A DNA stretch of 64,000 nt. Source: JADGGM01 sp025449955. GTDB lineage: Bacteria > Gemmatimonadota > Gemmatimonadetes > Gemmatimonadales > Gemmatimonadaceae. The notes below the pieces were generated by a model that had not been told where the DNA came from, ran no database searches, and was given only the letters and a program-made list of their open reading frames with translations. The translations under genes and the position numbers were made by a program. Positions within the stretch are counted from its first letter, which is position 1. Each line of letters starts with the position of its first letter. The DNA lies in the NCBI GenBank assembly GCA_036554285.1, contig DATBNO010000059.1:62001-126000 (forward strand), read 5' to 3'. Shown here piece by piece: positions 33,599-41,397 of the stretch.

Positions 33599-34547
33599 CG
33601 GACTCGCCATGCCGCGGTGGACGCGCGGCGCGGCGTTGGCCATCCTCCTGCTCCTACCTGCCTGCGCGCGCGGACAGGGCGCCGGTGCTCCACTCGCTCC
33701 GGTTCGCGCTGACACCGCGCTCCTTCGCCACACGCTGGACTCGCTCGCCGATGCGCACCACGGCGTGGTCGGCTACAGCATCATCGACCTTGACACCGGG
33801 GACACACTCTCGCGTCGCGGCGACGAAACGTTTCCTACGGCGAGCCTGATCAAGGTTCCGATCTTGGTCACGCTGTACGATCTGGTGTCGAAGCATCAGA
33901 TCTCACTCGACGATCCGCTCACGCTGCTCGACATCGACAAAGTTCCGGGCTCGGGCTCGCTGCAGTTCATGCACGGCGGCGCGATGCTCACCGTGCACGA
34001 CGCCGCGTGGCTCATGGCCACCGAGAGCGACAACACGGCGACCAATCTGCTGCTCGACCGGATCATCATTCGCCGCGTCTGGGCGAAGATGGAATCGCTC
34101 GGATTGATGCACACCAAGGTGCACTCCAAGACGTTCCTGCGCATCTCGAGCGTGGCCATGGACAGCTCGGCCAAGTACGGGTTGGGCGTGTCAACGCCTA
34201 ACGAAATGGCGCACCTGTTCGTGCTCCTCGCGCGCGGCCAGGCGGTGAATCCCGCGGCCGACTCGTCCATGCTCGACATCCTCGAGCACAACGAGGACAA
34301 CACGCTCCTGCAGCGCGAGCTCGACCAGGTCCGAGCGGCGCACAAGACCGGCGCTGTGGATGATGCGCGCACCGAGTGCTCGCTCTTCTACTTACGGTCG
34401 CGCGTCGTCGCGTGCGTCTTCACGAAAGAGAATCAGGACCAACGCTGGATTCTCGACAGCGAGCCGCAGGTCATGATGGCCCACATGGGCGCCGTGATCG
34501 CGCGCGCTTTCGGACTCCCGGACAAAGCGTCTGTCGCCGGACCGTGA
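33591..34547 (+). CDS. Beta-lactamase-fold serine hydrolase lipoprotein
   Basis: A 318-residue probable lipoprotein (signal ends in LLLLPAC, Cys25) with the class A beta-lactamase/penicillin-binding fold. Catalytic motifs are SLIK (Ser85-Lys88), SDN (146-148) and KTG (252-254). The segment where class A enzymes carry the deacylating Glu166 (ExxLN) reads HSKTFLRISSVAMDSS and has no such glutamate, so it is probably a peptidase-like hydrolase or slow-turnover enzyme rather than a true beta-lactamase. The ATG at 33591 or 33609 could be used. It lies upstream of the sortase pair. Confidence 0.85.
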   Translation: MADGLAMPRWTRGAALAILLLLPACARGQGAGAPLAPVRADTALLRHTLDSLADAHHGVVGYSIIDLDTGDTLSRRGDETFPTASLIKVPILVTLYDLVSKHQISLDDPLTLLDIDKVPGSGSLQFMHGGAMLTVHDAAWLMATESDNTATNLLLDRIIIRRVWAKMESLGLMHTKVHSKTFLRISSVAMDSSAKYGLGVSTPNEMAHLFVLLARGQAVNPAADSSMLDILEHNEDNTLLQRELDQVRAAHKTGAVDDARTECSLFYLRSRVVACVFTKENQDQRWILDSEPQVMMAHMGAVIARAFGLPDKASVAGP

Positions 34548-34674
34548 GTTCGCGCACACTCGGACACGCGGGTCACATCGACCGAACCGCGTGCGTCATC
34601 ACGTCCGTCACATGGCACCGGAAATGCCCGCTCCCACTCCCGGCCAGCATCGAAACGTGACCGGAGGGAGCATC

Positions 34675-35094
34675 GTGAGAACCTGGTTCGTTAGCGTCGC
34701 CACTATCGCGCTCGCAGTCGCACCGCGGGCGGCAGCCGCACAGTTCACCGCCGCTTTGGTCCCCGCGCACATGCCGTCGCCGACGCCGGCGCTCGCGTCC
34801 AACTCGCGCGGCGCCACAGCGATGCCTTCTCGAGCCACCCGCGTGGATTCCTCGCTCGGCGCCTTCGACTCGGCCTTCTTTTCGGCGACGTCGGATTCGG
34901 TCAGCCCGACCGAGAAGAACACCCCGACACTAGCTAGCAGCGCCTCCACTGTACATTCAACCGACACCTCCAGTGCCGGCGACACCGTATTCCGCGATGG
35001 TGGCTCCGCGCCCGAAACCGAATCAACGCTCCCGATGTTCGCGCTTGCTGGTGTAGGTGCGCTACTCGTTGGTGTGGCACTCTTCCGACGCTGA
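34675..35094 (+). CDS. Candidate sortase substrate with LPMFA sorting signal
   Basis: A 139-residue exported protein: signal peptide (VRTWFVSVATIALAVA, cleavage near AAAAQ), then about 90 residues of Ser/Thr/Ala/Pro-rich, probably extended sequence. It ends in a tripartite signal LPMFA (119-123), a hydrophobic run (to about 137) and Arg-Arg at the very end. This is the layout of a cell-wall sorting signal. The next gene, 1 base after its stop, encodes a sortase, which makes a dedicated enzyme-substrate pair likely. A GTG start at 34675 is supported by GGAGGGAG; the longer frame from 34591 lacks a signal peptide. Confidence 0.75.
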   Translation: MRTWFVSVATIALAVAPRAAAAQFTAALVPAHMPSPTPALASNSRGATAMPSRATRVDSSLGAFDSAFFSATSDSVSPTEKNTPTLASSASTVHSTDTSSAGDTVFRDGGSAPETESTLPMFALAGVGALLVGVALFRR

Positions 35095-35095
35095 C

Positions 35096-35683
35096 ATGCG
35101 ACGTTCCTTCGGAGTTTTCTTCGTGCTGGCCGGCGCGTGCATGCTGCTCGTCGTCGGCTACGCATACGGCGCAAGCGCCGTCGCGCGCCGCCACGCGCGC
35201 GCGACGTGGACCGCCATGGAAGCGAACGGCACACTCACTTTGCCGGACAGCGACGTCGCTCGCCGCAGCTTTGCGCGTGGCGAACCGGTCGGCCGGATCG
35301 ACATTCCGGTCATTGATCTCGATGAAGTCTTCATCGAAGGCGTCGGTGACGCACAGCTCGCGGTGGCGCCGGGACACCTGCCGCAGAGCGCCTTACCGGG
35401 CGAGCGGGGCAACGCCGTCATCTCTGCGCATCGCGACCGGCAGTTCCACGCGCTCGATCGTTTGTCGCTCGGCGATACCATCGTCACCGAGACGCTCAGC
35501 GGACGCACGACGTGGGTCATCGTCGCGCGTCGCGTCGTCGAGCGCGGACGTCCGGCGCTGTTTGCGACCGCCGAGCCGACGCTGACGCTCACGACGTGCT
35601 GGCCGGTGCGCTACGTCGGCCCCGCGCCGGACCGGCTGATCATCACGGCCAAGGTGCTCGAGCGGACCCGGCCCGGAGTTTGA
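35096..35683 (+). CDS. Class D-like sortase
   Basis: A 195-residue membrane-anchored transpeptidase with an N-terminal transmembrane segment (FFVLAGACMLLVVGYAYG). Catalytic residues are present: His112 in VISAHRD, Cys168 in LTLTTCWP and Arg180 in APDRLII. The ALPGERGNAVISAHRD block and TLTTC motif resemble class D enzymes, which cleave LPxTA-type signals. It should cut the LPMFA signal of the upstream protein and join it to an acceptor. In a diderm cell the acceptor and location are open questions. The ATG is one base past the substrate gene's TGA, so the two are coupled. Confidence 0.85.
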   Translation: MRRSFGVFFVLAGACMLLVVGYAYGASAVARRHARATWTAMEANGTLTLPDSDVARRSFARGEPVGRIDIPVIDLDEVFIEGVGDAQLAVAPGHLPQSALPGERGNAVISAHRDRQFHALDRLSLGDTIVTETLSGRTTWVIVARRVVERGRPALFATAEPTLTLTTCWPVRYVGPAPDRLIITAKVLERTRPGV

Positions 35684-35729
35684 CGCCGGATCACTTCCCA
35701 TCCGGGGCTCTGTAGGGCATCGTAGCCGC

Positions 35730-36272
35730 GTGTCCGCCAAGAGCGCCCCTCCTTCGACCGTCGGCCATGCGGCGCGCGTACACGCCGCGACTCCCGCGCC
35801 GCGCGTCATCCAGACCCGGAACGCCGAGGACCCCGCGCTGCGCGCGTGGATCGTGCTGGCGCGGGCGTACCACACGATCGTGCGCGCCGTGTCGCGCGAC
35901 GTCAGCCGCCACCGCCTAACGCTGGGACAATTCGCGGTGATGGAGGCGCTCTACCACAAGGGCGCGCTTCCGTTAGGCAAGGTGGGGTCGCTGCTGCTGG
36001 TCACGGCCGGCAACATCACGTACGTGGTGGACCAGCTCGAGCGCCGCGGCCTCGTGCGCCGCGAGCGCCGGCACGGCGACCGTCGCGTGGTCTACGCCGC
36101 GCTCACGGCAAAGGGTCGCGCGTTCATCGATGAGATCTTTCCCTCGCACGCGCGTTACATCGCGGAGCTGTTCGACACCCTCCCGCCCGACGAACAGGCG
36201 CAGCTCCGTCGTCTGCTCAAGAAACTCGGCTTCGCGGTCGCCGCGCTCGAGGAAGAGAGCGCCGCCGACTGA
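35730..36272 (+). CDS. MarR-family transcriptional regulator
   Basis: A 180-residue winged-helix DNA-binding protein. After an Ala/Pro-rich N-terminal extension of about 30 residues comes the MarR core: RLTLGQFAVMEALYHKGALPLGKVG, the recognition helix region TAGNITYVVDQLERRGLV and the wing RRERRHGDRRVVYAALTAKG. It would repress genes until a ligand binds. The GTG start is the only one that gives the extended form; an internal start near the core is possible. The target is unknown. It is followed by the convergent small membrane gene and faces no obvious regulated neighbour. Confidence 0.88.
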   Translation: MSAKSAPPSTVGHAARVHAATPAPRVIQTRNAEDPALRAWIVLARAYHTIVRAVSRDVSRHRLTLGQFAVMEALYHKGALPLGKVGSLLLVTAGNITYVVDQLERRGLVRRERRHGDRRVVYAALTAKGRAFIDEIFPSHARYIAELFDTLPPDEQAQLRRLLKKLGFAVAALEEESAAD

Positions 36273-36280
36273 CCGCGCCG

Positions 36281-36406
36281 CTACAGCACGCGCCGCACGA
36301 AAAACGCGCCGAGCGCGACCAGCACGGCCCCCAGGATCACGAAGGTGACGCCATGCCGGTCGCCGGCGGGCGGAGTGTCGGCCTCGTGCTGCGTCTCGTC
36401 GCTCAC
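36281..36406 (-). CDS. 41-residue single-pass membrane protein
   Basis: The frame begins with GTG at 36406, preceded by GGGAG at a good distance, and ends at TAG just after the convergent marR stop. The product has an acidic, His-containing N terminus (VSDETQHEAD), one hydrophobic helix (TFVILGAVLVALGAFF) and the basic end VRRVL, predicting N-terminus-out or membrane-tethered topology. The family is unknown. The coding start overlaps the region upstream of the M28 peptidase gene. The proper ribosome-binding site and the clean helix make it credible despite its size. Confidence 0.55.
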   Translation of the reverse strand: MSDETQHEADTPPAGDRHGVTFVILGAVLVALGAFFVRRVL

Positions 36407-36442
36407 GGCATCTCCCGGTTGATCCGCAAATCCATAGATTCG

Positions 36443-38071
36443 ATGTCCATGCGTCACATCCTCGCACTCGCGCTCGCAATTTTCGGCGCCGTCCCGGCTG
36501 CCGCCCAACAGATCACGCCCGCCGAAATCGACGGCCATCTTCGCTTTCTCGCGTCCGACCTCCTCGAGGGTCGAGCGCCCGCGACGCGCGGCGGCGAGCT
36601 CGCCACCGAGTACATCGCATCCGAACTTCGTTCGGCGGGCCTCGAGCCCGGTGTGAACGGCTCCTACTTCCAGAAGGTCCCGATCGATGTCGTTAGCGCC
36701 GACTCGGTGTCGATGCACGTCGAAGCGTCGGGCAAAGCGTCGGGTGCGCTCAGATTCCCCGACGACGTCGTGATCTGGGCCGGCTCAGCCGTACCGTCGA
36801 CCGCTGCGCACGCCGAGCTGGTGTTCGCCGGATACGGCGTCATCGCGCCCGAGTACAAGTGGGACGACTTCAAGGGCGCAGATGTCAAAGGCAAGATTCT
36901 GCTCGTGTTGGTGAACGATCCGCCGGCCTCCGCCAAGGAACCGAAGCTCTTCGGCGGCAAGGCCATGACGTACTATGGCCGGTGGACGTACAAGTTCGAG
37001 GAGGCCGAGCGCCGCGGCGCGATTGGCGCGCTCATCGTTCACACGACGGCCGCGGCCAGCTATCCGTGGCACACGGTGGTCGCGTCGTGGACCACGCCCC
37101 AGCGGATGCTGCCGCGCGACCCGTCGCTCCCCGCTCCGTTAGGCTTTCGCGGCTGGATCACCGATTCCGCCGCCACGGCCGTGTTGGCGCACGCCGGCCT
37201 CGATCTCGCGGCGCTCCGCAAGCAGGCGGCGACGCGCGACTTCCACCCGGTGAGCACGGGCATCACGCTCGACGTCGCGTTCCGCAGCACGGTGCAGCAC
37301 CTCGAGAGCAAGAACGTGGTGGGCGTAATTCGCGGCCGCGACAAATCACTGGCGCGACAGTACGTGGCGCTCAGCGCGCACTGGGATCATTTCGGGATCG
37401 GGCCCAAGGTGAACGGCGACTCGATCTACAATGGGGCCGTCGACAACGGGTCGGGCGTCGCGACATTGCTCGCCATGGCGCGGGCGGCGGCGCACGCGCC
37501 GCGAATGCGCCGCTCGCTCGTGTTCGTGTTCGTCACCGCCGAGGAAGCAGGGCTGCTCGGCTCGTCGTGGTTCGCCCAACACCCGCCGATGCCCGACAGC
37601 GACATCGTGGCCGACCTCAACCTCGACGTCGTCACCGTGTTGGGCAAAGTGCGCGACTTGAACGTGCTCGGCGACGACAAATCGACATTAGGCCCGATGC
37701 TCGCGCATCTCATCGCTGCGAATGGAATGCGCATCGATCCCGACGCGCATCCGGAGGCCGGCCATTTCTATCGCTCCGACCACTTCTCGTTCGCCAAAGC
37801 CGGCGTTCCCGCGGTGTCCATTGGCGCCGGCACCGACTACGTCGGCAAACCCAAGGGCTGGGGTGTGCAACAGGACGACGACTACACCGCGCACCGCTAT
37901 CATCAGCCGGCCGACAACTACAGCCCCGCCTTCGATCTGAGCGGCGCCGCGCAAATCGGCGACATCGTGCTGCGCTTCGCGACCGCGCTCGCCAATTCGC
38001 CCGTGCTCCCGGCGTGGAAACCGAATTCCGAGTTCAAGTCGGCGCGCGGCGGCCCGAGCAAGATTTCCTAA
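36443..38071 (+). CDS. Exported M28-family zinc aminopeptidase
   Basis: A 542-residue exported metallopeptidase. The signal peptide MSMRHILALALAIFG ends near AAAQQ. A PA (protease-associated) domain occupies about 110-270. The M28 catalytic domain follows, with zinc-binding residues in SAHWDHFG, YNGAVDNGSGVA (Asp), TAEEAGLLG (Glu pair), NLDVV (Asp) and YRSDHFSFAKAGVP (His). It releases N-terminal residues from peptides in the periplasm or outside. The ATGs at 36443 and 36449 are both possible. It ends 7 bp before psuG, so the two may be cotranscribed although functionally unrelated. Confidence 0.9.
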   Translation: MSMRHILALALAIFGAVPAAAQQITPAEIDGHLRFLASDLLEGRAPATRGGELATEYIASELRSAGLEPGVNGSYFQKVPIDVVSADSVSMHVEASGKASGALRFPDDVVIWAGSAVPSTAAHAELVFAGYGVIAPEYKWDDFKGADVKGKILLVLVNDPPASAKEPKLFGGKAMTYYGRWTYKFEEAERRGAIGALIVHTTAAASYPWHTVVASWTTPQRMLPRDPSLPAPLGFRGWITDSAATAVLAHAGLDLAALRKQAATRDFHPVSTGITLDVAFRSTVQHLESKNVVGVIRGRDKSLARQYVALSAHWDHFGIGPKVNGDSIYNGAVDNGSGVATLLAMARAAAHAPRMRRSLVFVFVTAEEAGLLGSSWFAQHPPMPDSDIVADLNLDVVTVLGKVRDLNVLGDDKSTLGPMLAHLIAANGMRIDPDAHPEAGHFYRSDHFSFAKAGVPAVSIGAGTDYVGKPKGWGVQQDDDYTAHRYHQPADNYSPAFDLSGAAQIGDIVLRFATALANSPVLPAWKPNSEFKSARGGPSKIS

Positions 38072-38078
38072 CGCTGCC

Positions 38079-39035
38079 GTGACGCCGCCGGTGCGCGTCT
38101 CGCCTAACGTCGTCGCCGCGCTCCGCGACGGCCGGGCGGTGGTCGCTCTCGAGAGCTCGGTCTTCGCGCAAGGTCTGCCGCAACCGGAAAACCGCGAGGC
38201 CGCGCGCCGGATGGTCGCCGCCGTGCACGCGCGGGGTGCCGTGCCCGCCATCACCGGTGTCGTGCGCGGTGTGCCCACCGTCGGCATCGAAGACGAGGAT
38301 CTCGAGCGGTTTCTGGCTCGCGACGGCGTTCGGAAGATCTCGGCGCGCGAGTTGGCCCTCGTCGCGGTCACGCGCGGCGATGGCGCGACCACGGTGGCGG
38401 CGTCGCTCGTGCTCGCGCACGCGGCCGGCATCGCAGTGTTCGCCACCGGCGGGATAGGTGGCGTGCACCGTGTCGCGCCGGACCTGCCGGAAGCGGAGTC
38501 GGCCGTGCGCGATGAGTCCGCCGACCTCGACGAGTTGTCGCGCACGCCAATGGTCGTGGTGTGCGCCGGCGCCAAGACGATTCTGGATCTACCCGCCACT
38601 ATGGAGCGGCTCGAGTCGCTCGGTATCGCTGTGGTCGGTTACCACACGAATGAGTTGCCGGGCTTCCTCACTCGCGGTACGGGCATTTCATTAGCCTGGC
38701 GCTTGGACAGTGTCGCCGAGATCGCCGCGGCGTGGCGCATGCAAGGCTCGCTGGGCCGGACGCAATCGATCGTGGTGGTGCAGCCGCCGCCTGTTGAGCG
38801 TGCGTTGCCGCGCGAGATGGTGGACGCCGCGGTGAACCGTGCGCTCGAGGCCGCGGCACGCGCGAACGTGCATGGTGCGGCGCTCACGCCGTGGTTGTTG
38901 TCGAAGGTGGAGCAGGAGACTGGTGGTGCGTCGCTCGCCGCGAACGTCGCGCTGCTCGAATCCAATGCGGCCTTGGCGGCCGAGATTGCGATGGAGGTGG
39001 GGAAGCCTGTCGAAATTGGACGTGCACGCGCGTAA
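38079..39035 (+). CDS. psuG: Pseudouridine-5'-phosphate glycosidase
   Basis: A 318-residue cytoplasmic enzyme that cleaves the C-C glycosidic bond of pseudouridine 5'-phosphate to uracil and ribose 5-phosphate, allowing salvage of modified RNA. Signatures are VVALESSVFAQGLPQPEN at the N terminus, GDGATTVAASLVLAHAAGI, the FATGGIGGVHR loop and YHTNELPGFLTR. It uses a GTG start. The usual partner, pseudouridine kinase PsuK, is not visible in the window. The protein is full length for the family. Confidence 0.92.
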   Translation: MTPPVRVSPNVVAALRDGRAVVALESSVFAQGLPQPENREAARRMVAAVHARGAVPAITGVVRGVPTVGIEDEDLERFLARDGVRKISARELALVAVTRGDGATTVAASLVLAHAAGIAVFATGGIGGVHRVAPDLPEAESAVRDESADLDELSRTPMVVVCAGAKTILDLPATMERLESLGIAVVGYHTNELPGFLTRGTGISLAWRLDSVAEIAAAWRMQGSLGRTQSIVVVQPPPVERALPREMVDAAVNRALEAAARANVHGAALTPWLLSKVEQETGGASLAANVALLESNAALAAEIAMEVGKPVEIGRARA

Positions 39036-39120
39036 TATCCCGTGACCGCGTGTGTCGTCCTGTACTTCAGAGGGTGGAAGGGGGGGTAAAGTTCAACAAG
39101 ACGGGCGCAAAGTCAACGTC

Positions 39121-39150
39121 TTGAACTGCGCGGATTTCCAGTGGTACAAT
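39121..39150 (+). promoter_or_regulatory. Sigma-70 promoter for the TPR/TPR/M16 operon
   Basis: TTGAAC (39121-39126), an 18-base spacer and TACAAT (39145-39150), the best -10 match in the window. Transcription would begin near 39157 and give a leader of about 43 bases with GGAGG before the ATG at 39200. Confidence 0.6.
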
Positions 39151-39199
39151 AGGCTGACCGACATCGGTCTTCATCGACACGTCGGAGGTGCGAATCGCC

Positions 39200-40315
39200 A
39201 TGCCTACCCCGTTTCTGAGTTCAGAAGAGTACGACGAGCGCGCACATCAGCTCTACAACGAAGGGCAGTACGACGAAGCGCTCGAGGTGCTGCGCGAGGG
39301 TCTCGCGCTCTATCCGAACTCGGTCGAATTGCACATTGGGGTAGGCTATGCGCGTCTGGCGCGCGACGAGTACGCGTGGGCCCGCCAGAGCTTCGAGAAG
39401 GCTCTTGTCCTCGACCCGGATCACGAGGACGCCATCGCCGGACTCGGCGAGACGCTGCTCAAGTTCGGCGCGCGCGACCAGGCGCTGGCCCGTTTCCGCC
39501 ACATCCTCGAGCTCGGCTACGCCGACGACATCGACCTCGTGCTGCAGATCGGCCGCGCGCTGTTTCGCGAGGACATGATCGGCGAGGCGCGCGAATTCTT
39601 CGAGATTGCGGCGCGCGAGGCGAACGAGATGGCGGAAGCCGCCGCATGTCTGGGTTACGTTAGGCACCGGGGCGGCGACGACGACGGTGCGATCAACGCG
39701 CTCAAGCGCGCGCTGCAGTTGGACGACGAGCACGCCGAGGCGCGCATCTATCTCGCCAACATTCTCTACGACCGCGGCGACTATGAGGGATCGCTCTCGC
39801 AGCTCGAGCGCACCGAGCCCGATGATCACTGGGAGGAGCTCGGCATCTGGCGCCTGATCGAGCTGAAGAAGTCGCTGTACCGGTTGGCGGACGACGACCC
39901 GGAGCTCGCTCCGTGGGAGGACCGCTTGTCGGAGCTGGCGGGCGAGCCCGATGACATCGACGAGATGTTGTCGGAGATCGAGACGCGCGTGAACGAGGAG
40001 GAAGCGGCGCGCGAGCGCGGACAGTTGGAGTTGTTCGGCGCGATGCTCTCGGATCTCGCGGGGCAGAAGGTGTCGGACACGCTCGAGCATCGCATCTTGC
40101 TCAACGACGGGCGCATTTACGTCGGGAGCTGGGATCGCATCGTGCGCGCGATGCGCGACGCGAACAAAGCGATGACGGGACGTTCGGTGCAGGAGTTCAT
40201 GGCCACCGAAGCGAGCCGCGGCTACTCGATCACCGGTGTGAAGATCCCCATCGGCGACGCCGAGAGTTTCATCCGCGGGAGCGCGAACGCGGGACTGTTG
40301 CGTATCGTGCGGTGA
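39200..40315 (+). CDS. TPR-repeat protein, first gene of a three-gene operon
   Basis: A 371-residue, acidic, cytoplasmic protein. At least five tetratricopeptide units run from about 15 to 210 (for example AHQLYNEGQYDEALEVLREG, ARQSFEKALVLDPDHEDA and GAINALKRALQLDDEHAEA). A Glu/Asp-rich helical linker follows (about 235-285), then a C-terminal alpha/beta domain of unknown family (HRILLNDGRIYVGSWDRIVR). It is probably a scaffold. Start: ATG 39200 with GGAGG 11 bases upstream; a GTG at 39188 is less likely. The stop overlaps the next gene's GTG. Confidence 0.82.
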   Translation: MPTPFLSSEEYDERAHQLYNEGQYDEALEVLREGLALYPNSVELHIGVGYARLARDEYAWARQSFEKALVLDPDHEDAIAGLGETLLKFGARDQALARFRHILELGYADDIDLVLQIGRALFREDMIGEAREFFEIAAREANEMAEAAACLGYVRHRGGDDDGAINALKRALQLDDEHAEARIYLANILYDRGDYEGSLSQLERTEPDDHWEELGIWRLIELKKSLYRLADDDPELAPWEDRLSELAGEPDDIDEMLSEIETRVNEEEAARERGQLELFGAMLSDLAGQKVSDTLEHRILLNDGRIYVGSWDRIVRAMRDANKAMTGRSVQEFMATEASRGYSITGVKIPIGDAESFIRGSANAGLLRIVR

Positions 40316-41397
40316 CCGATCCGTCTTTCGCCTCGAGCGGCGCGGTCGGGGCGCTCGAGGCGGTTCGACCCGCGGTCGACCGGCTCTCGCCGAGCCGGTC
40401 CTCCCAGGACAACGCGTCGGATGTGGCGGCCATCTGCGCCGGCGTGGAGTCGGCGTTAGGCGCGCGGTTAGGCCGCGCGGACCTGACCGGGCAGCCCTTG
40501 GTGCGCGAAGCGCGGCAGCGCGAGGCGATCTCGCTGGAGCAGGCGCACGCGGCGCTCGAGTTGTTCGCGGTGCGCGACCGCGTGCAGGCAGGCGGGCAGG
40601 ACGTCGCCGCGGCCGATCTCGACGTGGCGCGCGAGGCGTATGGATCGCTCGCGCGCGGATTCGGCGGGCCGGCGGCCGACCACCCGCCTAACGCAGTCGC
40701 GTCGCCTGGTGCCGTATCACCCGCGGCGGCGGCGACCGTTGTGGCCCCGCCGCCTGTGCCCGCGGCGGACCCGGCCGCCGAACCGGCCCCGCCCAAACTC
40801 GCGCCGCCTCACGCAGGGCCGCGCCGGGCGCCGGTGCTCGTGGCGCTGGTGGTGGTGCTTGCGTTAGGCGTGGGCGCCTACTACTGGTTCGGGCCTGCGC
40901 GCGCGCCGTCGGCGCTCGATGCCGGCGTCGCCGCGTACTCCGCCGGCCAGCGTGACAGCGCCCACGCCTTGTTCGCCCGCGCGGCAGGCGCCGATCCGCG
41001 CGCGGCGCTGCCGCACCTCTACCTGGGCCGCATGGCGCGCGAAGACGGCGACTTTACCACCGCCGGGAAGGAGCTGCGGACCGCGATCCAGCTCGACCCC
41101 AACGGCGCCGCCGGCCAACGCGAGCTCGGCGCCTTCTTCCTGGCGCGCGGCGGAACGTTCTCGGCGCAGAATCGGACGGACCTCGCATCACAGGATTACG
41201 ATGCGTCGCGCCGCGCGTACGTCCGCGCGATTCAAATCAACGGCGCGGACACCGCATCCGAGGGCTACCTCGCCTGCGCGCTGTCGCGACTCGGCCGCGC
41301 CGACGAAGCGGCGACGTGGCTCAAGCGCGCCGGCAACGGGCCCTGGACCGCGTGCGCCGCGACGCCCGCCGCATCGCCCACGCCCGCGGGGCCGTGA
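40312..41397 (+). CDS. Single-pass membrane protein with C-terminal TPR repeats
   Basis: A 361-residue protein. The N-terminal 130 residues are a helical cytoplasmic region (REAISLEQAHAALELFAVRDR), followed by a Pro/Ala-rich linker, one transmembrane helix (VLVALVVVLALGVGAYYWF, about 171-190) and extracytoplasmic TPR units (AALPHLYLGRMAREDGDFTTAGKELRTA and a later ASEGYLACALSRLGRADEAATWL). The family is not recognised beyond TPR. It is coupled by GTGA overlaps to the TPR gene before and the M16 peptidase after, so the three products probably act in one process. Confidence 0.8.
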   Translation: MTDPSFASSGAVGALEAVRPAVDRLSPSRSSQDNASDVAAICAGVESALGARLGRADLTGQPLVREARQREAISLEQAHAALELFAVRDRVQAGGQDVAAADLDVAREAYGSLARGFGGPAADHPPNAVASPGAVSPAAAATVVAPPPVPAADPAAEPAPPKLAPPHAGPRRAPVLVALVVVLALGVGAYYWFGPARAPSALDAGVAAYSAGQRDSAHALFARAAGADPRAALPHLYLGRMAREDGDFTTAGKELRTAIQLDPNGAAGQRELGAFFLARGGTFSAQNRTDLASQDYDASRRAYVRAIQINGADTASEGYLACALSRLGRADEAATWLKRAGNGPWTACAATPAASPTPAGP

